Notes: generated by a model not told the origin, from the sequence alone. 64,000 nt of DNA from Streptomyces wedmorensis (GCF_000716445.1 NZ_JNWK01000060.1:34807-98806), one strand, 5' to 3'. Numbered from the stretch's first letter, positions 44,359-53,391 are shown. Translations and numbers: made by a program.

Positions 44359-45126
44359 ATGGGTCACTGGTTCTCCCGCAACATCGTCGAGCCGGGCAAG
44401 GTCCCGATGCTGCTCGCTCTGACCTCCTTCGTCCTGACATTCCTGGTCACCCGCACCGTCACCCGGCTCATCCGGGCGGGGAAGGGCCCGTTCCGGAACG
44501 TCTCCTCCGGAGGGCTCCACATCCATCACGTCGTACCCGGCGTCGTCCTCACCGTCATCGGCGGATTCGGCGCGGTGGGCAGCGACCGGCACGGCGTGGG
44601 CGGCGCCGTCTTCGCCGTCGTCTTCGGGATCGGCGCCGGGCTCGTCCTCGACGAGTTCGCGCTCATCCTCCACCTGGACGACGTGTACTGGACGGACGAG
44701 GGCCGCAAGAGCGTCGAGGTGGTCGTCCTCACCGCGGCCCTGGTGGGACTCGCGCTCAGCGGCTTCTCACCGCTCGGCGTCAACGACATGACGGCGGACG
44801 AGCGGCAGGACCGGGCCACTTTCATCCTCACCCTCGTGCTCAACTTCGCCCTGGTCCTGGTCACCCTGGTGAAGGGGAAGGTCCGGCTCGCCGTGATCGG
44901 GACCCTGATCCCGTTCGTGGCGATCGTCGGCGCCGTCCGCCTGGCCCGCCCGGGCTCCTGGTGGTCCCGGCACCTCTACGCCCGCCGCCACAAGGCCAGG
45001 GCCCGGGCCGCGATCCGCGCGTACCGCCACGACAAACGGTGGACCAAGGTCCGCCGCCGCCTTCAGGACGTGATCGGCGGCTTCCAGGAGCGGGTGCCCG
45101 GGCGGGGCACGCCCCCGTCGTCCTGA
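44359..45126 (+). CDS. Integral membrane protein with HIHH motif
   Basis: A 255-aa protein with about six membrane helices. The conserved GGLHIHHVVPGVVLT (residues 54-68) and LVLDEFALILHLDDVYW (near 105) place His and Asp residues at a membrane face, which may bind metal; the activity is unknown. The C-terminus is strongly basic (RRHKARARAAIRAYRHDKRW). ATG 44359 is used; the frame continues a little upstream without a ribosome site. Its last 64 bases overlap the convergent rhomboid-like gene. Confidence 0.8.
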   Translation: MGHWFSRNIVEPGKVPMLLALTSFVLTFLVTRTVTRLIRAGKGPFRNVSSGGLHIHHVVPGVVLTVIGGFGAVGSDRHGVGGAVFAVVFGIGAGLVLDEFALILHLDDVYWTDEGRKSVEVVVLTAALVGLALSGFSPLGVNDMTADERQDRATFILTLVLNFALVLVTLVKGKVRLAVIGTLIPFVAIVGAVRLARPGSWWSRHLYARRHKARARAAIRAYRHDKRWTKVRRRLQDVIGGFQERVPGRGTPPSS

Positions 45127-45776
45127 CCGCGCCCGCGCCAGGCCTGGACCCCGATCAGGACGAGGACGGCGGCGATCGCCGCGAGGTGCTCCTTGCCCGC
45201 CAGGTTCGGCTTGATCACCACCTCGACCACCATCGCCAGCACGACGAGCGCGCCCGTCCACCGGGCGCCGTACCGCCGGCAGACGTACACGGCGAGACCC
45301 ACCACGGCCGCCGACGGGCCGGTGTCGACGACCTGCGCGTCGGTGGCGGGCAGCCCGAGCGGGCCGTCAGGGCCGAGCGCGATGCCCACGCGCGCGTAGA
45401 GCGTGCCGGCCAGCGTCGCCAGGTAGGCGACGCCGAGCGTCCGCCACCGCCCGATGCAGATCTCGGCGATCCCGAACACCAGCAGCACCTGGGCCAGGGC
45501 GCCCCACACGGGCAGGTCGAGCGCGGGGACGAAGAGCGACAGCGGAGTCCGCAGCAGCGCGAGCCACAGCGGGTCCTCGGCCCGTACGGAACCGATGTCC
45601 TGGACCGGCTGGTAGCCCCAGTCCTGGTTCTGCACGACCTGGAACCCGGCCGTCAGGCAGACGGCGGCCAGCGTCATCGGCACCGCACGCCACCCCGACG
45701 TGACGAGGGCGGCCCGTACGGTGCCGAACAGCGGCCCCCACTCGCGGCGGGCGAACCGGGCGAGGCCCCCGCTCAA
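45063..45776 (-). CDS. Rhomboid-like membrane protein
   Basis: A 237-aa protein with six or so membrane helices. TGPSAAVVGLAVYV could hold a serine and GKEHLAAIAAVLVLIG a histidine in the order found in rhomboid proteases, but the GxSG motif is altered (GPSA), so protease activity is doubtful. The start is TTG 45776, whose TTGA overlaps the stop of the upstream lysyltransferase-like gene, with GGAG seven bases before it. Coupling suggests joint work in the membrane. Confidence 0.7.
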   Translation of the reverse strand: MSGGLARFARREWGPLFGTVRAALVTSGWRAVPMTLAAVCLTAGFQVVQNQDWGYQPVQDIGSVRAEDPLWLALLRTPLSLFVPALDLPVWGALAQVLLVFGIAEICIGRWRTLGVAYLATLAGTLYARVGIALGPDGPLGLPATDAQVVDTGPSAAVVGLAVYVCRRYGARWTGALVVLAMVVEVVIKPNLAGKEHLAAIAAVLVLIGVQAWRGRGQDDGGVPRPGTRSWKPPITS

Positions 45777-47536
45777 CGCCCGCTCTCCAGATGCCTGCGG
45801 TGCATCCACTTCGGCAGGCCCGGGGCCTCCAGGAAGCCCTCGGCCCGACCGGCCGCCAGGCCGATGCGCAGCAGGTCGGCACTCTTCTCGAAGAGCATGA
45901 ATCGGGGCTCCCAGATGGGTCGGTACTTGGCGTTGGCGCGGTACAGCGACTCGATCTGCCACCAGCGGGAGAAGAAGCTGAGCAGCGAACGCCACATCCG
46001 CAGCACGGGTCCCGCCCCGAGCTTCGAGCCACGTTCGAAGACGGAGCGGAACATGGCGAAGTTCAGTGAGACCTGAGTGATCCCGATCTCCTTGGCCCGC
46101 TGGAGGAGTTCGATGACCATGAACTCCATCAGACCGTTCTCGGACTCCCGGTCACGGCGCATCAGGTCGAGCGAGAGCCCCTTGGGGCCCCAGGGCACGA
46201 AGGACAGCACGGCCCGCAGCTCACCCTGCTCGTCGGTGCACTCCAGCATCACGCAGCGGCCGTCGCTCGGATCGCCGAGCCGGCCCAGCGCCATCGAGAA
46301 GCCCCGTTCGGTGGCCCCGTCCCGCCAGTCGTCGGCCTTGCGCAGCAGCTCGGCCGTCTCGTCGGCCGGAATGTCCTCGTGGCGTCGGATCCGGACCTCG
46401 TACCCGGCCCGCTTGACCCGGTTGTACGCCTGCCGGACCGTCCGCATCGCCCGGCCGTCCAGGGTGAACTCGTCGGTCTCCACGATCGCCTCGTCGCCCA
46501 GCTCCAGGGCGTCCAGGCCGTGCCGGGCGTAGATGGTGCCGGCCTCCTCGCTCGCGCCCATCACCGCCGGGATCCAGCCGTGCTCGCGGGCCTCGGCCAG
46601 CCAGGGCTCGATGGCGCCGGGCCAGGCCTCGGGGTCGCCGATCGGGTCGCCGGAGGCGAGGGACACCCCGCCGACCACCCGGTAGGCGACGGCCGCCTTC
46701 TCGCTCGGCGACCACACGACGCTCTTCTCCCGGCGCAGCGAGAAGTAGCCGAGCGAGTCGCGGTCGCCGTGCTTGTCGAGCAGCGCCCGCAGCCGCTCCT
46801 CGTCCTCCTCCGTCAGCGGGTCGGTGGCCCGCCGGGAGCGGAACGCCGCGAAGAGGACGGCGAACAGGAGCAGCGTGGACATCACGTTGATGGTGACGTC
46901 GACCCAGCCGGGGGTGGAGATGCCGGGCATGCGGGAGTCGTCGGCGGCCAGGGTGATCAGCCGCAGCACGCCGTACCGCCAGCGCTCCAGGAAGGTGGAG
47001 TGGCCGGTGGAGGTGTTGGTGACGGTGACCAGGACGGCGGCGAGCAGCGAGGTGACGAGGAGTCCGCCGACCGCCACGGCCGCGGCCAGCCACGGGTTGG
47101 AACGGTCGCCCTTCGCGTAGAACTCCCTGCGGCCGAGCAGCAGCGCCACGACGAAGGCGGCGGTCAGGGTGAGCGAGATCCAGTTCTGGGCGTGCCGCCG
47201 GATCTCCGGGAAGACCATCACGAGCGCGAAGAGCAGCAGGAAGAGGCCGCCGAGCACCATGTTGAGGATCCACGCGGCCCGCTTGCGGCGCCGCATGGTG
47301 ATCGCCAGGAACAGGGTGAAGACCCCCGAGGCGAAGCCCGCCGTGAGCATGTACGGCGTGAAGTAGTCGTCCTCGTTGTGCCGGCGCAGGTCCTGTCCGA
47401 ACGAGACCCAGACGGCGCTCAGGAAATTGATGAACGTGACGACGCGCAGGTACCAGACGGCGAACGCTGCGCCGCGGCGCGAACGGACGGTGCTGCCCCG
47501 GGGCGCTGCTTCGGCGGACAAGCGGACCTCTCCCAT
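45773..47536 (-). CDS. Phosphatidylglycerol lysyltransferase-like membrane protein
   Basis: A 587-aa protein with about seven N-terminal membrane helices (residues 25-245), then a soluble DUF2156/MprF-type double-GNAT domain (KSVVWSPSEKAAVAYRVVGG, GDPIGDPEAW, ATERGFSMALGRLGDPSDGR, GLSLDLMRR). Such enzymes move an amino acid from tRNA onto phosphatidylglycerol and help resist cationic peptides. No lysyl-tRNA synthetase part is fused, unlike LysX. ATG 47536 is eight bases after TATGAT (47545-47550), so a leaderless mRNA is likely. The downstream rhomboid-like gene is coupled. Confidence 0.82.
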   Translation of the reverse strand: MGEVRLSAEAAPRGSTVRSRRGAAFAVWYLRVVTFINFLSAVWVSFGQDLRRHNEDDYFTPYMLTAGFASGVFTLFLAITMRRRKRAAWILNMVLGGLFLLLFALVMVFPEIRRHAQNWISLTLTAAFVVALLLGRREFYAKGDRSNPWLAAAVAVGGLLVTSLLAAVLVTVTNTSTGHSTFLERWRYGVLRLITLAADDSRMPGISTPGWVDVTINVMSTLLLFAVLFAAFRSRRATDPLTEEDEERLRALLDKHGDRDSLGYFSLRREKSVVWSPSEKAAVAYRVVGGVSLASGDPIGDPEAWPGAIEPWLAEAREHGWIPAVMGASEEAGTIYARHGLDALELGDEAIVETDEFTLDGRAMRTVRQAYNRVKRAGYEVRIRRHEDIPADETAELLRKADDWRDGATERGFSMALGRLGDPSDGRCVMLECTDEQGELRAVLSFVPWGPKGLSLDLMRRDRESENGLMEFMVIELLQRAKEIGITQVSLNFAMFRSVFERGSKLGAGPVLRMWRSLLSFFSRWWQIESLYRANAKYRPIWEPRFMLFEKSADLLRIGLAAGRAEGFLEAPGLPKWMHRRHLESGR

Positions 47537-47636
47537 GAAAAGCGATCATATGGGGCACCGCTCGCCGCGCCCGGGCGCCGGAGGCGGCCGCGCGCGTGGC
47601 GCGCCGCCGCTCCGGATCCGGGCGGTCCCTCTTCCC

Positions 47637-48719
47637 TCAGTGCTCCCCGTCGGAGTCGTCCGACGCGGCCGACGTGGCCGGATCCGGACGCTCGGGAAGC
47701 TCCGCGGCGAACGCCGCCGCGGCCTGGACGAGGGGAAGCGCGAGCAACGCCCCGGTTCCCTCACCCACATGGACGCCGTGGTCGAGCAGCGGGTTGAGCG
47801 CCATCCGGTCCAGCGCCTTCGCCTGCGCCGGCTCCCCGCTCACCTGGCCCGCGAGCCACCAGTCCGGCGCCCGGAACGCCGCCCGCTGCGCCACCAGCGC
47901 GCAGGCCGCACCCACCACACCGTCCAGGATCACCGGCATCCGCCGCACCGACGCCTGCAACAGGAAACCCGTCATCGCCGCCAGGTCCGCCCCGCCGACC
48001 GCCGCCAGCAGCTCCAGTTGGTCGCCGAGGACCGGCCGGGCCCGCCGCAGCGCGTCCCGGATCGCCGCGCACTTGCGCATCCACGCCAGATCGTCGATCC
48101 CGGCGCCGCCCCGGCCGGTCACCACCGAGGCGTCCGTCCCGCACAGCGCCGCGATCAGCGTCGACGCCGGCGTCGTCCCGCCGACGCTCAGGTCCCCGAG
48201 CACCACCAGATCGGTGCCCGAGTCCGCCTCCTCGTCGGCGATCGCGACGCCGAGCCGGACCGCGGCCTCCGTCTCCTCGACCGTCAGCGCGTTCTCCACG
48301 TCGATCCGGCCGCTGCCGCGCCGCACCCGGCGCCGCACCACCTCGGCGGGCAGCAGCTCCGGCTCGCAGTCCAGACCCGCGTCCACCACCCGCACCGGCA
48401 CGTTCATCGAGCGGGCCAGCACGGCCAGCGGGCTCGCCCCGTCCAGGACCGCGCGCACCAGCTCGTGCGCGGTACCCGCGGCACGGCCCGACACGTCGAG
48501 CGAGGCCACCCCGTGGTCGCCCGCGAACAGCACCACCCGCGGCTGCTCGATCGCCCGCACCTTGACGGTCGCCTGCGCCGCCGCCAGCCACTCGCCCAGC
48601 TCGTCCAGGCGCCCCAGCGCGCCGGGCGGCACGATCAGCCGCTCCCGGCGCTCCTCCGCGTCACGGCGGATCCCGCCGTCGGGGCGCTCGATCAGATCGG
48701 AGAAGTCGTCCAGGTTCAC
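47637..48719 (-). CDS. cobT: Nicotinate-nucleotide:dimethylbenzimidazole phosphoribosyltransferase
   Basis: Makes alpha-ribazole phosphate, the cobalamin lower ligand. It is 360 aa with PRVVLFAGDHGVASLDVS, LGDLSVGGTTPASTLIAAL, PVILDGVVGAACALVAQRAA and the C-terminal HVGEGTGALLALPLV containing the catalytic glutamate. GTG 48719 (NLDDFSDLIERPDGG) is chosen, as AAGG lies eight bases upstream; a longer frame exists. It follows cobU by 58 bp on the same strand, so cobU-cobT is likely one unit. Confidence 0.94.
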   Translation of the reverse strand: MNLDDFSDLIERPDGGIRRDAEERRERLIVPPGALGRLDELGEWLAAAQATVKVRAIEQPRVVLFAGDHGVASLDVSGRAAGTAHELVRAVLDGASPLAVLARSMNVPVRVVDAGLDCEPELLPAEVVRRRVRRGSGRIDVENALTVEETEAAVRLGVAIADEEADSGTDLVVLGDLSVGGTTPASTLIAALCGTDASVVTGRGGAGIDDLAWMRKCAAIRDALRRARPVLGDQLELLAAVGGADLAAMTGFLLQASVRRMPVILDGVVGAACALVAQRAAFRAPDWWLAGQVSGEPAQAKALDRMALNPLLDHGVHVGEGTGALLALPLVQAAAAFAAELPERPDPATSAASDDSDGEH

Positions 48720-48777
48720 GGGTTCCGCCTTGTGACAATCAGCTGGGGCCTGTCCGGTGGCCATCGGTGATCGCACC

Positions 48778-49980
48778 CTACCCGCGCAACACCAACGGCT
48801 GTCCGGCGACCACGAGGAGGACCTGCTCGCACTCGTCGGCGAAGGCCGCGTTCAGCCGGCCCAGCTCGTCCCGGAACCTGCGCCCCGCCGCCGTGCCCGG
48901 CACCACACCCGAGCCGACCTCGTTCGTCACCGCCACGACCGTACGGCCCGTGGCCCGCAGCGCCGCCACCAGCTCCGCCGTCCGCTCCCGCAGCGCCGTC
49001 TGCCCGCCCGCCGCCCACCGCTCGTCGTCCCACGCGCCCACCCGGTCCATGGCATCGGTCAGCCACAGCGACAGACAGTCGATCAGCAGCGCCGGACCGT
49101 CCCCGGCGAGCAGGGGCACGAGGTCGCAGGTCTCGGCGGTACGCCAGGAACCCGGCCGCCGCTCCCGGTGCAGGTCCACCCGCTGCGCCCACTCCGCGTC
49201 GCCCTCCCGGGTCCCGCCCGTCGCCACGTACAGCACGTCGGGGAAGGTCTCCAGGCGCCGCTCGGCCTCCACCGACTTCCCCGACCGGGCCCCGCCGGTC
49301 ACCAGCGTCCGCCGCGGCACGTCCGGCACCTCGTGGTACTCGCCCACGTACAGCGTCGTCCCGTCCGGCACCGCCCGCGCGCCCGCCGCCGCCAGCCGCC
49401 GGTCCAGCTCGGCCCCCGTGGGCGCGTCGTGGTCCAGGTGCACCGCGATCACCTCGGTGGTCGTCCCGACCGCCCCCGTCGCCCGCAGCCGCGCCAGTCC
49501 GTCCGGCCGGCCCGTCACATCGGCGATCACCATGTCGTACGGCACCCCGTGGTCCTCCGGCAGCCCCGCCGGAGCGCCGCCCGGCGGCAGGTACAGCAGC
49601 CGCTCGCCGTCCGCCGACGTCACCTCGTACCCGGTGCCGGGGGAGTCCATCGACACCGCCCGCACCGTGTGCCCGCTGATCAGCGTCAGCTCCCGGCCGT
49701 CCGGCACCCGGCCCGCCGTCGGCAGCCCCGCCGGCACCTCCACCGCCGGCCCGTCGTGCGGATGCGTCAGCAGCACCTGCCGCACACCCACGAGCGAATG
49801 TCCCGAACGGGCCGCCGCCAGCGCGGCGCCCGGGGTCAGGTCCAGCAGCAGCGCACTGTCCACGAGCAGCGCGGTCGCGGCCCGCACCCGGGTACCGCGG
49901 GACAGCGCGCACACGGCGCAGGGGCAGTCGGGGCGGGGCAGGCCGAGCGGGGCTCCGGTGCCGAGCAGAGTCAGTTCCAC
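48778..49980 (-). CDS. cobU: CobU fused to a metallo-beta-lactamase-like domain
   Basis: A 400-aa fusion. Residues 1-220 look like an MBL fold (ELTLLGTGAPLGLPRPDCPC, QVLLTHPHDGPAVEV, VIAVHLDHDAPTG), though the HxHxDH metal motif is reduced to THPHDGP. Residues 225-400 are CobU: Walker A VTGGARSGKSVEAE, then DVLYVATGGTREGDAEWAQR and VTNEVGSGVVPG. CobU phosphorylates adenosylcobinamide and forms the GDP derivative used by CobS. GTG 49980 has GGAGG eight bases upstream. The role of the added domain is unknown; I recall such fusions in other Streptomyces. Confidence 0.9.
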   Translation of the reverse strand: MELTLLGTGAPLGLPRPDCPCAVCALSRGTRVRAATALLVDSALLLDLTPGAALAAARSGHSLVGVRQVLLTHPHDGPAVEVPAGLPTAGRVPDGRELTLISGHTVRAVSMDSPGTGYEVTSADGERLLYLPPGGAPAGLPEDHGVPYDMVIADVTGRPDGLARLRATGAVGTTTEVIAVHLDHDAPTGAELDRRLAAAGARAVPDGTTLYVGEYHEVPDVPRRTLVTGGARSGKSVEAERRLETFPDVLYVATGGTREGDAEWAQRVDLHRERRPGSWRTAETCDLVPLLAGDGPALLIDCLSLWLTDAMDRVGAWDDERWAAGGQTALRERTAELVAALRATGRTVVAVTNEVGSGVVPGTAAGRRFRDELGRLNAAFADECEQVLLVVAGQPLVLRG

Positions 49981-50071
49981 CCTCAGATCCTCCCGCGCCA
50001 CCGCGAGGCGTGCGCGCCCGGCTACGCTGCGGGCAGGAAACCGATCATCCGGTGAGCGCCAGGAGGCGGAC

Positions 50072-50278
50072 ATGGCATGGACGTGGCGGTTCGAGAAGTC
50101 CGACGGCACACAGGTCGAGCCGGTGGTGACCCCCGAGGAGTTCACCACCCAGGGCGACGCCGAAAGCTGGATCGGCGAGCACTGGCGTGACCTCCTCGGC
50201 GGCGGCGCCGACCAGGTCACCCTCTCCGAGGACGGCACCAAGATCTACGGCCCCATGCCCCTCAACGCCGAATCCTGA
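50072..50278 (+). CDS. Small conserved acidic protein
   Basis: A 68-aa protein (AWTWRFEKSDGTQVEPVV ... KIYGPMPLNAES) with an AGGAGG site seven bases before ATG. It has no membrane span. The sequence suggests a small alpha/beta fold (EFTTQGDAESWIGEHWRDLL). I recall near-identical small proteins in many Streptomyces, function unknown. It is divergent from cobU across 91 bp and followed by palindromic repeats. Confidence 0.8.
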   Translation: MAWTWRFEKSDGTQVEPVVTPEEFTTQGDAESWIGEHWRDLLGGGADQVTLSEDGTKIYGPMPLNAES

Positions 50279-50319
50279 CCCCGGTGGGCGCCCGCTCCAC
50301 GGAGCGGACGCCCACCCCC

Positions 50320-50560
50320 GGGCCTGCGCCCCGCCTCGTTGTGGGCATTCGTTCCGCCGGGGCGGTGCCCACCCGCAACCCCCGGCCCCGCCCGTTGTGG
50401 GCATTCGTTCCGCTGGGGCGGTGCCCACCCGCAACCCCCGGCCCCGCCTCGTTGTGGGCAATCGTTCCGCCGGGGCGGAACGGGTGGGCACAACGGGCGG
50501 CGCCCCTTGCCGGGCCCAGGCTTCCGCGCCTGAACCCGCACCCGGTGCGCGCCGAGCAAT
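50320..50560. repeat. Array of dispersed palindromic elements
   Basis: Three tandem copies of a unit containing GTTGTGGGCAWTCGTTCCGC, then CGGGGCGG and TGCCCACC, begin at about 50337, 50392 and 50451. The last runs into GGCGCCCCTTGCCGGGCCC and a segment nearly identical, in reverse, to 19080-19180. The 298-bp gap has no gene. Confidence 0.88.
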
Positions 50561-50576
50561 GGGTGCGGGTCAGGGC

Positions 50577-51326
50577 TCAGGGGGCGGAGGCGCCGCGATA
50601 CGGCTCCACCCGCCCCGCCCGATCCTCGGCGGAAAGCAGCCGTTCCAGTTCTTCGGCGGCCGGCAGCCCCGCCCCGGCGGGGACGCCGTCGGTGAAGACG
50701 CGTACCCCGTACCAGGCGTGCAGCGGCGCCGCGATGCCCGAGAGCGTCGCGGTGATCGCGTCGAGCCGGTCGGCGCGGACCTTCACGCCGTGGTCGTCGG
50801 TGTACACGTCGGAGTCGAAGGCCGTGAGCGCTCCTGACCAGTCGCCGGCGAGGCCGGGCCGCATGGCGAGCGCCTCGGCGTTTCGCACGACCAGGGAGAG
50901 CAGGCCGCCGGGGGCCAGCATCCGGGCGAGGCCGGCGAGCAGTGCGTCCGGTTCGTCCGCGTACATGAGGACGCCGTGGCAGAGGACCACGTCGAAGCTG
51001 CCGGGCAGGAAGTGGACGCCGGTCTCGCGTCCGTCGCCCTCGATCATCCGGACCCGCTCGCGGATTCCGGCGGGTTCGGTCGCCAGTGAGTCGCGCGCCG
51101 CTTTGAGGAGCTCGGGATCGGCCTCCAGGCCCGTCACGGTGTGACCGGCGCGGGCGAGGCGGAGCGTCTGCGCGCCCTGCCCCATGCCGGCGTCGAGGAT
51201 CCGCAGCCGCTGCCCTACGGGGTAGCGGCTGGATATCTGCTCGTCGAGCTGGCGGGCGATGATCTCCTGGCGGATGGTGTCGCGCAGGCCGCCGGGACCG
51301 GCGGGCTGTGCGACGGCGGGCAGCAC
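50577..51326 (-). CDS. SAM-dependent class I methyltransferase
   Basis: A protein of 249 aa or more. The SAM motif I is LRILDAGMGQGAQTLRLARA (residues 41-60), followed by the acidic strand TVTGLEADPELL and motif DVVLCHGVLMYADEPDALLA. It resembles CmoM/YafE-type methyltransferases; the substrate is unknown. GTG 51326 is the first clear initiator with GGAGG 11 bases before it, but coding-like sequence (SDSGEHTLGEGAFG) continues upstream to the DUF3043 stop, so a CTG or unseen start is possible. Confidence 0.82.
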   Translation of the reverse strand: MLPAVAQPAGPGGLRDTIRQEIIARQLDEQISSRYPVGQRLRILDAGMGQGAQTLRLARAGHTVTGLEADPELLKAARDSLATEPAGIRERVRMIEGDGRETGVHFLPGSFDVVLCHGVLMYADEPDALLAGLARMLAPGGLLSLVVRNAEALAMRPGLAGDWSGALTAFDSDVYTDDHGVKVRADRLDAITATLSGIAAPLHAWYGVRVFTDGVPAGAGLPAAEELERLLSAEDRAGRVEPYRGASAP

Positions 51327-51406
51327 GGGGCCGCCCGCCTCCGAGGTGGCCGCGCCGAAAGCACCCTCGCCGAGGGTGTGTTCGCCGCTGTCCGAGCTGT
51401 CGGCGC

Positions 51407-52012
51407 TCAGGGCCGCTCTCCGCGCTTGACCTGCGGCTTCGGCAGTCGCAGTCGGCGCATCTGGAGCGTACGCATCAGGCCGTAGGCGATCGCACCGCGC
51501 TTCGGCTCGTTCGGGAAGCGCTCGTTCAGCTGCTTGCGCAGCCGGATCCAGATGCCGATCGAGTCGATGACGATCAGGATGATCACACCGAGCCAGAGCA
51601 GCAGGGAGATGTTCTGCAGGGCCCGGTTGGCGTTGCCGAACAGCGACAGCACGAGGATCACCACGGCCATCGGCAGGAAGAATTCGGCGATCGCGAACCG
51701 GGAGTCGACGAAGTCGCGCACGAAGCGGCGGACCGGACCCTTGTCGCGGGCGGGCAGGTAACGCTCGTCGCCACTGGCCAGCGCTTCGCGCTGACGGGCC
51801 AGATCGGAGCGGCGTGCCTCGCGCTGGCGCTTGGCGGCCTCCTTGCGGTCGGTCGGCACCGTCGCGGCACGCCGACGCTGGGTCTGCGCTTCACTCCGCT
51901 TCGGGGTCGGGCGGCCCTTGGGGGCCTCGGGGTCGCGGGGCTGCTTGGTGGAGAGGTCCGCCGTCACCTTGTCGGTGGGGGCCTTCTCGTCCTTCGAACG
52001 GCTACGGAACAC
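51407..52012 (-). CDS. DUF3043 family membrane protein
   Basis: A 201-aa protein. The N-terminal 90 residues are charged and basic (SKDEKAPTDKVTADLSTKQP, KEAAKRQREARRSDLARQRE), followed by two membrane helices (AEFFLPMAVVILVLSLFG and ISLLLWLGVIILIVIDSIGIW) and a basic tail. This is the DUF3043 pattern. The start is GTG 52012 (FRSRSKDEKAP); TACCCT lies eight bases upstream, so it is probably leaderless. A methyltransferase gene follows. Confidence 0.88.
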   Translation of the reverse strand: MFRSRSKDEKAPTDKVTADLSTKQPRDPEAPKGRPTPKRSEAQTQRRRAATVPTDRKEAAKRQREARRSDLARQREALASGDERYLPARDKGPVRRFVRDFVDSRFAIAEFFLPMAVVILVLSLFGNANRALQNISLLLWLGVIILIVIDSIGIWIRLRKQLNERFPNEPKRGAIAYGLMRTLQMRRLRLPKPQVKRGERP

Positions 52013-52284
52013 AAAACCCAAGGGTACGGGGTGGTGGGCATGGACCCCAGCTCGGGCGGGAACGATCCGCTAACAGACTGCGTCCTGGGTGGTACGTGCA
52101 GGCGACGAGCCGGGACTCCCCCTAGACCCCTCTACACCCTGGGCCGGAGGGAGGACCGCGCGCAGTCGTCCTTGGGGAGGAGCGCATCCCGCTCCGAACA
52201 GTGCGGTAATGGAGACAGGGCCCGTAGTGTGGACCTGTTGGAGAGCTGGAGCCGAAGTCCGTCAGAAGGGGGCGCGCGAAGCCC

Positions 52285-53079
52285 ATGAGCGGTGTCATGA
52301 AGCGTATGGGGATGATCTTCCGCGCGAAGGCGAACAAGGCCCTTGACCGGGCCGAGGATCCGCGCGAGACGCTCGATTACTCGTACCAGAAGCAGCTGGA
52401 GCTGCTGCAGAAGGTCCGTCGCGGTGTCGCCGACGTCGCGACCTCCCGCAAGCGGCTCGAACTCCAGCTGAACCAGCTGCAGGGCCAGTCCGCCAAGCTG
52501 GAGGACCAGGGCCGCAAGGCGCTGGCGCTCGGCCGCGAGGACCTGGCGCGCGAGGCGCTGTCCCGGCGGGCCGCCCTCCAGCAGCAGGTCAGCGACCTGG
52601 AGGTGCAGCACCAGACGCTGCAGGGCGAGGAGGAGAAGCTCACTCTCGCCGCCCAGCGTCTCCAGGCCAAGGTCGACGCCTTCCGCACCAAGAAGGAGAC
52701 CATCAAGGCGACCTACACGGCGGCCCAGGCGCAGACCCGGATCGCCGAGTCCTTCTCCGGCATCTCGGAGGAGATGAGCGACGTCGGCCTCGCGATCCAG
52801 CGGGCCGAGGACAAGACCGCCCAGCTCCAGGCGCGCGCGGGCGCGATCGACGAGCTGCTCGCCTCGGGCGCCCTGGACGACCAGTCCGGGCTCGCGAAGG
52901 ACGACATCCAGGCGGAGCTGGACCGGCTGTCCGGAGGTACGGACGTCGAGCTGGAGCTCCAGCGGATGAAGGCCGAGCTGGCCGGCGGGCCGTCGGCGCA
53001 GCAGCAGGCCATCGAGGGCGGTGGCGCGGCCGCGCCGCAGGACCGCACCCAGCAGTCCCACCCGCGTTTCGAGAAGTAG
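52285..53079 (+). CDS. pspA: Phage shock protein A (PspA/IM30 family)
   Basis: A 264-aa, nearly all-helical coiled-coil protein (LELQLNQLQGQSAKLEDQGR, ALQQQVSDLEVQHQTLQGEE) with the amphipathic N-terminus SGVMKRMGMIFRAKANKAL. ESCRT-III-like PspA coats stressed membranes and preserves proton-motive force. The C-terminal 30 residues are Gln/Gly/Ala-rich. ATG 52285 is used; ATG 52297 is an alternative. It is followed at 19 bp by pspAA. Its promoter lies in the 270-bp gap after the divergent DUF3043 gene. Confidence 0.94.
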   Translation: MSGVMKRMGMIFRAKANKALDRAEDPRETLDYSYQKQLELLQKVRRGVADVATSRKRLELQLNQLQGQSAKLEDQGRKALALGREDLAREALSRRAALQQQVSDLEVQHQTLQGEEEKLTLAAQRLQAKVDAFRTKKETIKATYTAAQAQTRIAESFSGISEEMSDVGLAIQRAEDKTAQLQARAGAIDELLASGALDDQSGLAKDDIQAELDRLSGGTDVELELQRMKAELAGGPSAQQQAIEGGGAAAPQDRTQQSHPRFEK

Positions 53080-53098
53080 GCGACAGACAGGACGCGTC

Positions 53099-53377
53099 AT
53101 GATCGTACGGATCATGGGGGAGGGCCAGCGGACGCTGGCCGACAGCCACGTCGTCGAGCTCAACCGGCTCGACGACGAGCTGCTCGCGGAGATGGAGTCG
53201 GGGGACGAGGACGGTTTCCGGCGCACGCTGGGTGACCTCCTCGACGCCGTCCGGCGACTCGGCGAGCCCCTCCCGGACGAGGCCCTGGAGCCCTCGGAGC
53301 TCATCCTCCCGGCTCCCGACGCGAGCCTCGACGAGGTCCGGGCCATGCTCTCCGGCGACGGCCTCATCCCGGGCTGA
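53099..53377 (+). CDS. pspAA: PspA-associated protein PspAA
   Basis: A 92-aa protein with the PspAA domain (IVRIMGEGQRTLADSHVVEL, LNRLDDELLAEME, DEALEPSELILPAPDASLDE). PspAA partners accompany PspA in actinobacteria and archaea. AGGA lies six bases before the ATG. It is in an operon with pspA; a modest hairpin follows. Confidence 0.9.
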   Translation: MIVRIMGEGQRTLADSHVVELNRLDDELLAEMESGDEDGFRRTLGDLLDAVRRLGEPLPDEALEPSELILPAPDASLDEVRAMLSGDGLIPG

Positions 53378-53391
53378 CCCGCTTTCCCCGA

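Noticed and set aside
43516..44673. A 385-codon frame antisense to the HIHH membrane protein and overlapping cobS
   Set aside because: It is Arg/Pro-rich in a frame shifted from cobS and has no motif; it is a shadow of cobS.
49981..50071. A cobalamin riboswitch before cobU
   Set aside because: Only 91 bp separate cobU from the divergent gene and no B12-box-like sequence is seen. The cobS upstream region is also too short.
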